From Drosophila miranda (lineage: Eukaryota > Arthropoda > Insecta > Diptera > Drosophilidae): a stretch of 64,000 bases of DNA. Made by a program: the position numbers and the translations under genes. Location: assembly GCF_003369915.1 (NCBI RefSeq), contig NC_046677.1, forward strand, positions 30,026,913 to 30,090,912. The letters run 5' to 3'. Of the stretch, positions 24,772-34,372 are shown piece by piece. The notes beneath the pieces were generated by a model. It did not search any database and was not told the origin of the DNA. It worked only from the letters and a program-made list of their open reading frames with translations. Each line of letters begins with the position of its first letter. Position 1 is the first letter of the stretch.

Positions 24772-25815
24772 CTAACCAACGATGAGGGTGCCCTCATCGG
24801 GGAACTCGTGGGTGGGAACTTCCAGGTTCAGGGGCGCCGGTCCCTTGCGGATGCGGCCCGATGCGTCGTAGTGAGAGCCGTGGCAAGGGCAATAGTAGCC
24901 ACCGAAGTCACCAGAGTTCGCGATTGGCACACATCCCAAGTGCGTGCACACGCCAATAACCACCAGCCACTGGGGCTTGATCACGCGTTGCTGAAAGAGA
25001 TGGTAGACACAATTAGCCAGTGTTTCAGGGGAGGATCCAGGCTGTACATACATCATCAGTTTCCGGATCACGCAGCGACGATGTGGGCACACCCCGTTCC
25101 GTATCAATCTCGGCCTGAGTACGATGACGGATGAACAGCGGCTTGCCACGCCATTTGAATGTCACGGACTTGCCCTCGGCGATGTCCGCCAATTTAATCT
25201 CGATCTTGGCCATGGCCAGCACATCGGCCGAGGCGCTCATCGATCCCAGGAAGGCATTGACCAAACCCTTGGCAGCATAGGCACCTCCAACGGCTCCGCC
25301 ACCAACCAGAAGGTAGGAGAATGCCTTGCGCTCCTCGGCGGACTCATTGCGACGGCGACTATCCTTGACAGAATCGCGACGGTAGGCGGTGAAGTCGGGC
25401 ACTTGCAGATCGGTGTGTGCCTGGCGGCTAGCTGAAAGTAGGGAAACGGGTCAGTACGAATCTGTCAAAAGGGCCTGGTCTGCAAGTGTATCAGCGTTTT
25501 TGTCTGTGCCTCACACACTCATTCGCACAGAAGTTGTTTTCATTTTCCTGACGAAGGGCGAGGTTATGTCGAAATTACGTAAGGAAATTTGCCGAATCTG
25601 GTTAGATATCCATGAATAATTGGCTTAACCGCATTCCCGATGAGCCAACGCAGGAAATTGATCTTTTCCGCACTCCTTTCATTATGTAATGAATGTTTTT
25701 CACGATGGGCCTTCGCCTTACCAATAGTATTGACAGCAGCGCCGCTCGTCTTGAGGCCAGTAGACAGTGCCTGGGCACCGCCACGCACATATGCACGCGA
25801 CACGGCGTTCAACAT
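24772..25815 (-). CDS. RFeSP: Ubiquinol-cytochrome c reductase Rieske iron-sulfur subunit
   Basis: Three exons, 25815-25722, 25431-25052 and 24990-24772, join in phase to 230 aa. The protein is the Rieske subunit of mitochondrial respiratory complex III, which passes electrons from ubiquinol to cytochrome c1. Visible features: an arginine-bearing, mitochondrial-targeting N-terminus ([13 protein letters not shown]), a membrane helix in the [19 protein letters not shown] region (about 75-100), then the soluble domain with both 2Fe-2S cluster motifs, CTHLGC and CPCHGSHYD, including all four cluster ligands (two Cys, two His). The C-terminus [11 protein letters not shown] is typical of the family. 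The gene converges on the Myb/SANT-like gene: the two poly(A) signals (plus 24649, minus about 24690) almost touch. Upstream (25905-26065) lies a copy of the dispersed motif-1/motif-6 element. Confidence 0.97.
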
Positions 25816-25904
25816 GGTGTTAACTTTTTTACAAATTTATTGCTAGTCCACAAATATTCGTGTCGAAAACTTCGACGTTCGTCTTGTCGTCTGCCTGCTG
25901 TTCC

Positions 25905-26065
25905 CGAGAGATTTTTCGATAAGATATACGGTCTGTCCATCAGAAATATACCTAAATATTCCATCTCATTTTCAAAATATACCGATGGAAAAACGAACTT
26001 CGCCCACTACGCCCCCTCTATTTAAACAGTCCAACTACTTGAGGTAAATGGCGGAAAATATTACT
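25905..26065. repeat. Copy of the dispersed promoter-motif element at the RFeSP 5' end
   Basis: It contains a close match to the inverted-terminal sequence of the element at 33861-34327 (ATATACGGTCTG..CAGAAATATACC). It is followed by a block (25985-26055) whose reverse complement recurs at 39727-39815 (CCGCCATTT..CAAGTAGTTG..AAATAGAGGGGGC). It lies 90-250 bases upstream of the RFeSP start codon. Confidence 0.7.
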
Positions 26066-26895
26066 GAGTGTAAATTTAACAAAACGTTTTGCACCAAAAC
26101 GTCGTAACATATTACGACATTTTCATCGATAGCAATAATGTAAAGATCATGTAATAATGTAATGATCAGATCGCTAGTGGCCGAGTGTGACCATGCCCTA
26201 CGGTTGGCTTAACTATTGTATGGCTTCTCCAATACAATACTAAAATATATGTACATCCAAGTTTACTCTTTTATCATCCGTTACTTCCAACAGCAATATA
26301 CATTTGAAGGTTTTGTTGTGCAAAATTGAGAAATTGCCCATAAATAGCTGAGATATAGCCTTCCGAAGATTTGGATTTGCATATCATTAAAATACTGGTT
26401 TTTCTGTAGTCTCATAGTCTCATTTTCATAGTCGAGATTTTGACGCCGTCTGACAGTCTGGATGCTCACGATCCTGGGAGAGTCGGTCCATCGCCGATCG
26501 GCCCATAAATAGCCGAGATATAGCATACCAACGATTTGGATTTGCATATCATTAAAATACTGTTTTTTTCTGTAGGCTATATCTCTGCTATTTATGGGCC
26601 GATCGTGGCGAGGCATGTCTCTACGTGATCGGGAGAGTCCTCCCAATCGACTGACATTGGAATAAGGGACATCCATTTTCTCACGATTTTCGCAAAAAAT
26701 CATCATGAAATTTGCAAAAAATCAGCCGCATTTTCGTAGTCGAGATTTTGATGCCGTTCGACAGTCTGGATCCTCACGATCCTGGGAGAGTTGGTCCTTC
26801 ACCGATCTGGCTCTATTTATCTGAGATACAGCCTTCCGAAGATTTGCCTATCATTAAAATACTGTTAGTTTATTTAACTCTTCTTTTCATTTTAG

Positions 26896-27335
26896 CAGGT
26901 CGCACCTTCGGGTGGCTAGAAATACCTCTTGCCTTGCCGCTGAGTCAACAGTGTGGCGTCGCTTCCACTGTTCACGGACACGGGAAATGATATCAGCAGT
27001 CCCCCCATCCGCTGGGCCTCAGCTTCGAGACGCGTAAGTGAATCAGCCTATGTATTATTGTGCATATATTTTATAATATATATTCTCCTTTACAGAGGAC
27101 AGAGGACCTATGCTTTGCCACAAACCGAGTCGTATCTAATTTCCCCCCGCCAGACGGAGTCATATCCAAACATTACCGAGGCGTATTCGAGACAGACCGA
27201 GTCCTATCCCAGCAGGATAGAAGCGCACGCCTTGCAAGATCCGAACCTAACAAACCATCGCCTTCCTTCGACCTGGCCATCGACAACAAGGACTTTGACT
27301 GTGGCAACCAAGGGAGGGTCTACGCGAGCTACTAG
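26896..27335 (+). pseudogene. Degenerate gene fragment, left arm
   Basis: Two exon-like blocks, 26896-27033 and 27096-27335, flank a perfect small GT-AG intron (CGC/GTAAGT ... TTTACAG). The second block ends IDNKDFDCGNQGRVYASY then TAG. In another frame the same block carries QTESYP-type repeats, so the coding frame shifts inside it. The first block ends in a frame with LGLSFETR but is interrupted by TGA. It is homologous to the minus-strand blocks at 29160-29760 and 30790-30960. The parent gene is not recognised. Confidence 0.6.
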
Positions 27336-27529
27336 ACTATAGATAGATATCGTCGTTATTAGGTTTAAGGATATACACGTCCATGTATTTTGATGGTAGA
27401 TACAAATGTTTTCCACTTGTTTATTTATTTATACTAAGCTAAGCTATGATGAATAAAACAATTGAAAAATCATCCTTGCTGTATCCTTTATTGGGAAAAC
27501 TATACCGACTACAAAAAGGCGTAGCAAGT

Positions 27530-28290
27530 CCAGATCGGTTTTCAAATAGCGGAGAAAACTAAAAATTTTTTATTGGGGAAAATGTCCTTGATCCTTGATA
27601 GGGACTTCATCATATCAGGGACATTTTTTCGATGAAAGGAAGCCATCGCACGCCCCTATCGGCCCACAAATAGCCGAGAAAACTGAATATGAATGGTTGG
27701 GGTTAATGGAGTCCTTGCCGAAGGATCAAGGAGATTTGTCTGATCCCTTCGGGCCATGGCACGCCCCGATCGGGCCACAAATAAGGCAGAAAACAAAATG
27801 TATTTTTCTGAAGAAAAGATCCTTTATCCTTCGTCCTTGATAAGGACTCCATCAAATCAGGAACATTTTTCCGATCACAGGAAACCGTCGCAAATCCCGA
27901 TCGGGCTACAAGTAGCCGAGAAAAATAAGTATGTATGTTTGGGGGTGGTTGGAGTCCTTACCGAAGGATCAAGGACATTTTTCGGATTACGGGGGGCCAT
28001 GACACACACCGATCGGTCCAGAAATATGGGAGAAAAGAAAACATATATGTCTGGAGTAAATATCCTTGCTCCTTGGTCCTTAATAAGGACACCATCAAAT
28101 CAGGAACATTTTTCCGATCACAGGAAGCCGTCGCACGCTCAGATCGGCCCATAAAAAGCGGAGAAAATGAAACATTTTGATCCTTGATATCCTTTGTCCT
28201 TGAAAAGGACTTCATAAAATCAGGGAGATTTTGCCGCCCACAGGAAGGCATCGCAAGTCCCGATCTGGCGTCAAATAACGGAGATAATAA
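27530..28290 (+). repeat. Tandem array of seven ~120-bp units (plus orientation)
   Basis: The core GATCGGCCCACAAATAGC..GAGAAAA recurs near 27533, 27658, 27769, 27898, 28011, 28142 and 28262, spaced 111-131 bases apart. Between cores lie CCTTGATCCTTGATAAGGAC and CAGGGACATTTTTCCGATCA-like segments. Units differ by 10-20%, so the array is not freshly expanded. Confidence 0.85.
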
Positions 28291-28305
28291 AACCATTCTG
28301 TAATT

Positions 28306-28610
28306 TATTATTTTTGAAAATGTAGTTCAAGAAATCACCGAAAGGGGCGCCACCGTAAAAAAAAACTCGCGTCGAATGGCTGGAATACCAGGCGAACAGA
28401 AATCAGCAGAAGGTCGATGATTTTTTAAAATTGGAGCCCCCTAAAGTATGCTGCGATTTTTTTTTTGCAATTGCTGCAGTTGCTTGCTGCGGATTTCTGT
28501 TCGCCTGGTGTCCCATCCAGTTTTTGGCCATTTGACGTGAGTTTTTTTTCTTTTGTACGGTGGCGACGCTATCGGTGATTTCTTGAACTACATTTTCAAA
28601 AATAAAAAAT
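28306..28610. repeat. Central inverted repeat of the palindromic locus
   Basis: The left arm (about 28311-28420: TTTTTGAAAATGTAGTTCAA.. to CCAGGCGAACAGAAATC) pairs with the right arm (about 28492-28605) over about 110 bases with a few indels. The arms surround a loop of some 70 bases. This is the pivot of the larger inverted repeat. Confidence 0.85.
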
Positions 28611-28614
28611 TAAA

Positions 28615-29010
28615 AACCAGTTTTGTTTTCTCCGTTATTTGAGGCCCGATCGGGACATGCGAAGGCTTCCTGTGATCGGAAAAATGTCCCTGATTTCATG
28701 GAGTCCTTATCAAGGATCAAGGATATCTTCTCTAGACATATATATCTTGTTTTCTCCGTTTTTGTGGCCCGATCGGGGCTGCCATGGCCCCCTGTGATCA
28801 GAAAATTGTCCTTGATCCTTCGGTAAGGACTCCAACAGCCCGAACCATACATATTTAGTTTCTCGGCTATTTTCTGGTCATCTGGGCATTCTTATGCTTG
28901 AAAAATGTCCCTGATTTGATGGAGTCCTTATCAAGGATCAAGGACATTTTCCCCAATCAAAAATATTTAGTTTTCTCCGCTATTTGTGAACCGATCTGGG
29001 CGAACGACGC
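28615..29010 (-). repeat. Tandem array of ~115-bp units (minus orientation)
   Basis: Reverse-complement copies of the 27530-28290 units: TTCTCCGYTATTTGTGGCCCGATC cores near 28628, 28751, 28858 and 28973. One stray unit lies near 30610. There are fewer units than in the left arm, so the two arms are not symmetrical. Confidence 0.85.
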
Positions 29011-29159
29011 CTATTTTAAATCGGATTTCCCCTATACAAAAAACCGCAAGGATGATTTTTCAATGGTTTTATTCATCATAACTTAGCTTAGTATAAATAA
29101 ATAAACAAGTGGAAAATCTTTGTATCTACTATCTAAATGTATGGACGCGTATATCCTTA

Positions 29160-29760
29160 AACCTAACAACGACGAGGTACATATATCTAGAGTGTAGTAG
29201 CCCGCGTAGCTCTTCCCTTGGCTGTCATACTCAAAGTCCTTGTTGTTGATGGACAGGTCGAGGGATGACGATGGCTTCTTATGTTCGGATCTTGCAGTGG
29301 GTGCGCTTCCGTCCTGCTGGGATACGATTCTGTCTGGCTAGGATATGACTCCGTCTGTCTCGAAAACGCCTCGGTAATGCCTGGATAGACCTTCGTTTGG
29401 CGAGGGAAATCGGATACGACTCGTTTTGTGGCTAAGCGTAGGGTACATCAGACTTCTGTGAAGTAAGATACATATACATACTTTAAAATATATCCAAAAT
29501 TACATATATGTATATGTATATGTATATATGTATATGTATACATATGTATACTGATTTACTTACGCGTCTCGAAGCTGAAGCCCAGCGTTTTATTGCTGAC
29601 ATTAATTCCCGTGGGCGTGAACCAACAATTCCGCCGTCGATCTCTGGTCCCTGCTGCAGCGGATGGGACGACTCCTTGTCGACTCAGCGACACAGCAGTG
29701 GGGATCATGGCTATGGCCCGCAGCAGGACAGGCAGTGGCTGCAAGAGATATAACGTACAG
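29160..29760 (-). pseudogene. Degenerate gene fragment, right arm
   Basis: Minus-strand homologue of 26896-27335. The first block (about 29760-29563) reads RDRRRNCWFTPTGINVSN then KTLGFSFETR up to a GT donor. An intron (about 29562-29472, enlarged by TATG repeats) follows. The second block carries QTESYP repeats and ends LSINNKDFEYDSQGKSYAGY in a shifted frame. The first block is better preserved than in the left copy, but frame breaks remain in the second. The product is unknown; repeats of the form RQTESYPS suggest a low-complexity C-terminal half. Confidence 0.6.
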
Positions 29761-29839
29761 AAAAAACCAGTATTGTAATGATGTGCAGATCGAAATCTTC
29801 GGAAGGCTATTTCTCGGCTATTTCTCGGCTATTTATGGG

Positions 29840-30310
29840 GCGATTGGTGAAGGACCAACTCTCCCAGGATCGTGAGGATCCAGACTGTCGAACGGCATCA
29901 AAATCTCGACTACGAAAATGCGGCCGATTTTTGGCCAATTTCATGATGGTTACATCATGATTTTTTGCGAAAATCGTGAAAAACTGGATGTCCCTTGTTC
30001 TGGTGTCAGTCGATTCGCAGGACTCTCCCGATCACGTAGAGACATGCCGCACTCCGATCGGCTGCTGTATAGCAGAGATATAGACTACAGAAAAAACCAG
30101 TATTTTAATAATCTTCGGAAGTCTATTTCTCGGCTATTTATGGGGCGATTGGTGAAGGACCAACTCTCCCAGGATCGTGAGGATCCAGACTGTCGAACGG
30201 CATCAAAATCTCGACTACGAAAATGCGGCCGATTTTTGGCCAATTTCATGATGGTTACATCATGATTTTTTGCGAAAATCGTGAGAAAATGGATGTCCCT
30301 TATTCCGATG
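29840..30310. repeat. Recent tandem duplication within the right arm
   Basis: Bases 29835-29985 (GGGGCGATTGGTGAAGGACC.. to GCGAAAATCGTGA) are repeated almost unchanged at 30140-30285. Such identity inside an otherwise diverged array implies recent duplication or conversion. Confidence 0.85.
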
Positions 30311-30789
30311 GCAGTCGATTGGGAGGACTCTCCCGATCACGTAGAGACATGCCTCGCCACGATCGGCCCATAAATAGCAGAGATATAGACTACAGAAAAA
30401 ACCAGTATATTAATGATATGCAAATCCAAATCGTTGGAAGGCTATATCTCGGCTATTTATGGGCCGATCGGTGAAGGACCGACTCTCCCAGGATCGTGAG
30501 CATCCAGACTGTCGAACGGCATCAAAATCTCGACTGCGAAAATGAGGCCGATAATAATGTGATGATGTCCTTATCAAGGATCAAGAACATTTTCCCCAAC
30601 AAAAAATATTTAGTTTTCTCCGCTATTTGTGAACTGATCTAGACGTTCCACGCCTTGTTGTAATTGGGATAGTTTTCCCCATACAGGATACAGAAAGGAT
30701 GATTTTTCAATTTTGTATATAAACATGTGGAAAACATTTGTATCTTTTTTCAGAATATATAGACGTGTATATCCTTAAACCTAACAACG

Positions 30790-30960
30790 ACGATATCTAT
30801 CTGCAGTCTAGTAGCCCGCGTAGCCCCTCCCTTGGTTGCCATAGTCAAAGTCCTTATTGTCGATGTCCAGGTGAAAGGATGACGACGGCTTGTTTGTGCG
30901 AATGATGCATGGGGTGGGCTTCTGTCCTGCTGGGATACGATTCTGTCAGGCTGGGTTAGG
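30790..30960 (-). pseudogene. Third, partial gene fragment
   Basis: Minus-strand homologue of the last exon of the fragments at 27096-27335 and 29160-29460: the region giving NKDFDYGNQG and the flanking 3' sequence TTAGGTTTAAGGATATACACG (at about 30775) are recognisable. It is truncated before the first exon. Confidence 0.55.
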
Positions 30961-30989
30961 ACTCGGTCTGTGTTGAATACGGAAAGGAA

Positions 30990-31829
30990 TGTTGCTTATT
31001 CCGTGCCAATGTTGTGGGACAATGTTGCTTATTTTTTTTAATTCCCAGCAGCCGGCTTTTGATACTTTTGACTGGACAATCTCTAGAGTTAAATCGTGAC
31101 AAGTATGACATGAATGCAATCCAGTAAAATAGATGATGCTGGGAAGCACTATATTAAGGAAGGACAACACTATGTTCTTTAATATAGATATAAAAATGAA
31201 ATTTAATAGATTGATATTTTTGAATCTTCCGAATGTCTGCCAGTATATTTAATGCCTATTGTCCATCTAAAGTAAAGTAGTCAATTGAATAAATCTAACG
31301 TTGCACTGGAACTAAAATCTCAGCCCTAGCACCAAGTACCGAAATCCTAGAGCGTCATAGTGGGTTTTGGTAGGGGTTGAAATTGGTAAGTACTCCCCAA
31401 ACTATTTGCATACTTAATGATCATCGATAAATAATTTTCAGATCTTTGTCAATTAGAGTTTGTTTCTATTTAGGTTGTTAAATAAATGGATTGGATGTAT
31501 AAGTACAGCTAATATAACAAAACATCTTAATAAAACAAAAAAACAAAAATTTGTTTAAGAATGTTTTAAAAGGGCATATTTTACTTATGGTGTGTTTGTG
31601 TATGTGTGTGTTTGGAGGCGGGCTACGATAGATTACAAGAATCAACCTAAACATTGTTAAACAATTATTTATATTAATATTTCTTCATTTTAAAATTAGG
31701 AATAGTTTTGCTTTCTGTTTATCCTTCAACTTGGACGTCGAACTACGGACTACTTAAAACTTGGTTCAAGTTTTGGTAATGCGTTGCAGCTCGTAACACG
31801 ATTTTATCATTTGGTAGTGCAGTGCTTGG
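30990..31829. other. Intergenic, nothing recognised
   Basis: AT-rich sequence between the palindromic locus and the Faf2 stop codon. It should contain the Faf2 3' UTR (minus strand). No repeats shared with the palindromic locus are visible beyond about 30985. Confidence 0.5.
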
Positions 31830-33347
31830 TTACGCCTCCAGATCATTTACAAATAGCACCTCGCGATTCTTTAGACCAACATCCTGGAGCGTTCTGCTGA
31901 GAGTCTCATTTACGGCAATTTCGGGACCGTCCATGTCTGCCATGGTATAGAGCACACGTTTGGGGAAATTCGTTGTGATTTCGAACTCATCCGGCGATTC
32001 AGGATGGCAGAACAAAAAGCGGTAGACATCCTGTACAATAAATGGGAATGATAAGAGTTTTGTAATCAGAATTCGATGCAACTTTTAAGCTTACCAAAAG
32101 CGAATTGGTCTGATGGAAGCGTCGCTCGAGTCGCGTTCCACTGGGCATTTTGAAGACCACTGCAATGACTCCAGCAGCGTCTGCGGGCGGTTCGGAGGGT
32201 ACTAGGGTGGCCAATTCAATCTTCTGCCTTGCGATCTCCTCCTTACGCAGCTCGACATTCTGCCTGGCTTGCTCCTCAGCCTCTTGCGCTTGACGCACCA
32301 CATCACGTTCAAGTTGCCGTATGCGTTCCTTTTCCTCATCAGCCAGCAAACTCTGCTCGTATGCCTCGTCCTGCTGTCGTCGTAGGGTCTGTGTGAAGTT
32401 GCGCTCCAAGCGATCTGCTCTGGCCTGACTGAGCCACACCTCGTTGGCGGCAGTCACCGATTGGAGTCGTCGCAACAGCTCCTCGGGGGTGCAGTCACCT
32501 TCGAATCGTCCCACAATCATCATGCGATTGGCTCTCAGACTAATCATTACCATTAATGGGTAATTCCGTACCGTAATCGACTGCATGACTCTATAGCCCT
32601 CGGGCGAGGACACGTCACAGCCCCAGAGTAGCGTGTGTGTGTTGATATAGTCGATAACCGATCTTGACGAGAGCGTCTCCCGGCAGAATGAATCAACATC
32701 TGGGTTCTTGCTGGGATCCGTGTGCAGATAGACAATCAGAAAGCGCAACTCTTGCTTGGCATCGTTCAGGGCCTGGGCGTATGTGCCCTGATAGAAGACT
32801 GGATGCTCGGGATATCTCTCGTAGTAGTCGTGTATGAACTTCATGACATCCCCCAAGGGATCCGTGACCAATCGGTTCTCATTTCCTCCACCAAGATTCA
32901 GAAATGCACCGACAATGCTCGTTAGCGTTGAGTAAAAGTATTGGAATACAAAGTTAATCACATAGCCCAGTACGCCCGTAAAGCTGCGGGGCATGGGACC
33001 GCTTGGCACCCGACTGACCGTCCGACCCCCGGGCATATTCGCGGAGAAAACCTGTTGCAGGAAACGATCATTGATCACAGCCGGTGCCCGTACCTCTGTA
33101 GAGGCTGCGAACATTGTGGGTCGACCTTCGCGTATGTTTAGCTGCTCCTGGAAAGCAACCTGCAATGTAAAAAAGGTTCCTTTTCAGTTCACATCTGCTG
33201 AGTCTGACGTGTACGTGTATCCACCTCGAGATCCCATTGATGTCTGATGAGCACATCGCGACATATATTCATATCCTCTATGCCGGTCAGGTCCTGAAAT
33301 TGTAGAACCTTTTCCGTCTGTTCATTTGTAAGTCCGTCCGCCTCCAT
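31830..33347 (-). CDS. Faf2: FAS-associated factor 2 (UBXD8), ER/lipid-droplet p97 adaptor
   Basis: Three exons, 33347-33225, 33159-32095 and 32030-31830, join in phase to 462 aa. Domains in order: UBA-like N-terminus (LTNEQTEKVLQFQDLTGIED), a hydrophobic hairpin that anchors the protein in the ER or lipid-droplet membrane (VLGYVINFVFQYFYSTLTSI, about 100-125), a thioredoxin-like UAS domain (FLIVYLHTDPSKNPDVDSFC), a charged coiled coil rich in E/R/Q (about 290-340), and a C-terminal UBX domain continued in exon 3 (DVYRFLFCHPESPDEFEITT) to NDLEA. The family recruits the p97/VCP unfoldase to ubiquitinated ER and lipid-droplet clients. Length fits the family. It is divergent from Grip71; the 1 kb between them holds a MITE-like element with promoter motifs at both ends. 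Confidence 0.95.
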
Positions 33348-33856
33348 TTTCGCAGCAGGTGAGGTGATGGTCCGTCAGTCCGTCTCCTTGTTTTTGGTGT
33401 CGCTGTCTCTGGGCTGCGTGTATGTGTGTCACAATTTCGCTGCTTCTAGTGTTGTTGTAGTGGTTGGCCTTTGTCCACTGCTTTTCCTGTGGCAACGGGG
33501 TGGAAAGTATTGCGTTGTTAGTGCTTTAACAGTTCTGCTAAGTGCGTAAAATGATATTAGCGCAAGGAAATTGCAAAAATTACAAACTTCTTAACATTTC
33601 TCGAAAAATATTGTTTTTTCTTTTTCGCAGGTGACGGTTCTTCTTCTTGCTTTTTCCCAATGCCAGGGACGGCGATTAGTGCAGCCGCCAGCTCAGCCGT
33701 TCGCACTGATTTTCGCAGCGGCGGCAATAAATGCCCATTTGGCACTTCTCAATTTCAAAAATTGTATCTTACGTATTTCGAAAGGTTTCTAAAATTAAAA
33801 TCTATGCGCGAGTGTAATGTAAAAACGACAACAATTTCTTTTTCGCAGGTGACGGT

Positions 33857-33866
33857 CAGTGTGACC
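33857..33866 (-). promoter_or_regulatory. Core promoter motif 1 (GGTCACACTG) for Faf2
   Basis: CAGTGTGACC on the plus strand is the exact reverse complement of the Drosophila core-promoter motif 1 (bound by M1BP). It faces Faf2 about 510 bases upstream of its start codon. It overlaps the left end of the MITE-like element. Confidence 0.6.
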
Positions 33867-34327
33867 GCGGACTTATGGTTAAAATATACCGTCCGACCCT
33901 CAGAAATATACCGAAATATAACGTCCAATTTTAAAAATATACCGGAAATATCCTGATATTATACATATTCCTCAATTTTGATGTTCCGTCCAATATTATT
34001 AGTTATATAGAACATTAAGCCATGCCCACATAGTTTTATACGATTGATGAATCATTTTTCTACTTAACTGGCTTATTCTTAATACTTGCTTTTATTGGAT
34101 TTTGCGTAAGCTTATAGCGAAATAGGTCAAACAATAAAAAAGGTTTTAGCGAAAATGGGCAAACAAAGGATAGTTGTTCATATTGCTGTACTTTGATATT
34201 CCGTCGAATATTACTACATAGCTAGAAAGAACGCCCAGCTATGCCCACAAAATTTTATTTAGTCTATTTTTTGGTATATTTCTGAGGATCAGACCGTATA
34301 TTTTATCAATAAATCCGCGGTCACATT
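33861..34327. mobile_element. MITE-like element with ~50-bp terminal inverted repeats
   Basis: The left end GTGACCGCGGACTTATGG..TAAAATATACC..CCTCAGAAATATACC matches the reverse complement of the right end (about 34270-34325, ..AATCCGCGGTCAC) over about 50 bases with a handful of mismatches. There is no coding frame, and the inside is AT-rich. Related sequence occurs near 25905, 39727 and 58130. Each terminus contains a GGTCACA core and GGTATATTT-like motifs, so it forms the Faf2/Grip71 divergent promoter region. I cannot assign it to a named family. Confidence 0.65.
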
Positions 34328-34372
34328 CAACAAGTAGCATCACTAAAATTTGAAATTTCGTTAGTTTTAATC

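Larger units (their letters stand above)
26280..30985. repeat. Complex inverted-repeat (palindromic) locus
   Basis: The left half (about 26280-28310) recurs as reverse complement in the right half (about 28600-30560). Example: the block at 26735-26815 (CGAGATTTTGATGCCGTTCG..) matches 29850-29920 on the minus strand with only a few differences. Both halves consist of 110-130 base units sharing a GATCGGCCCAYAAATAGC core followed by GAGAAAA or GAGATATAG, plus fragments of an unrecognised spliced gene. The centre (28306-28610) is itself an inverted repeat. An extra third gene fragment sits at the right end. No terminal inverted repeat or transposase frame marks it as a simple transposon. Confidence 0.85.

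Noticed and set aside
27595-28180. Frames of 80-130 codons in the tandem array
   Set aside because: They arise from repeated units whose length is often near a multiple of three. The frames change between units and stop at random.
28142-28660. Possible CRISPR-like or satellite interpretation of the ~120-bp units
   Set aside because: Eukaryotic context, diverged units, opposite orientations around a centre and gene fragments in the arms fit an inverted-repeat locus, not a CRISPR array or a long satellite.
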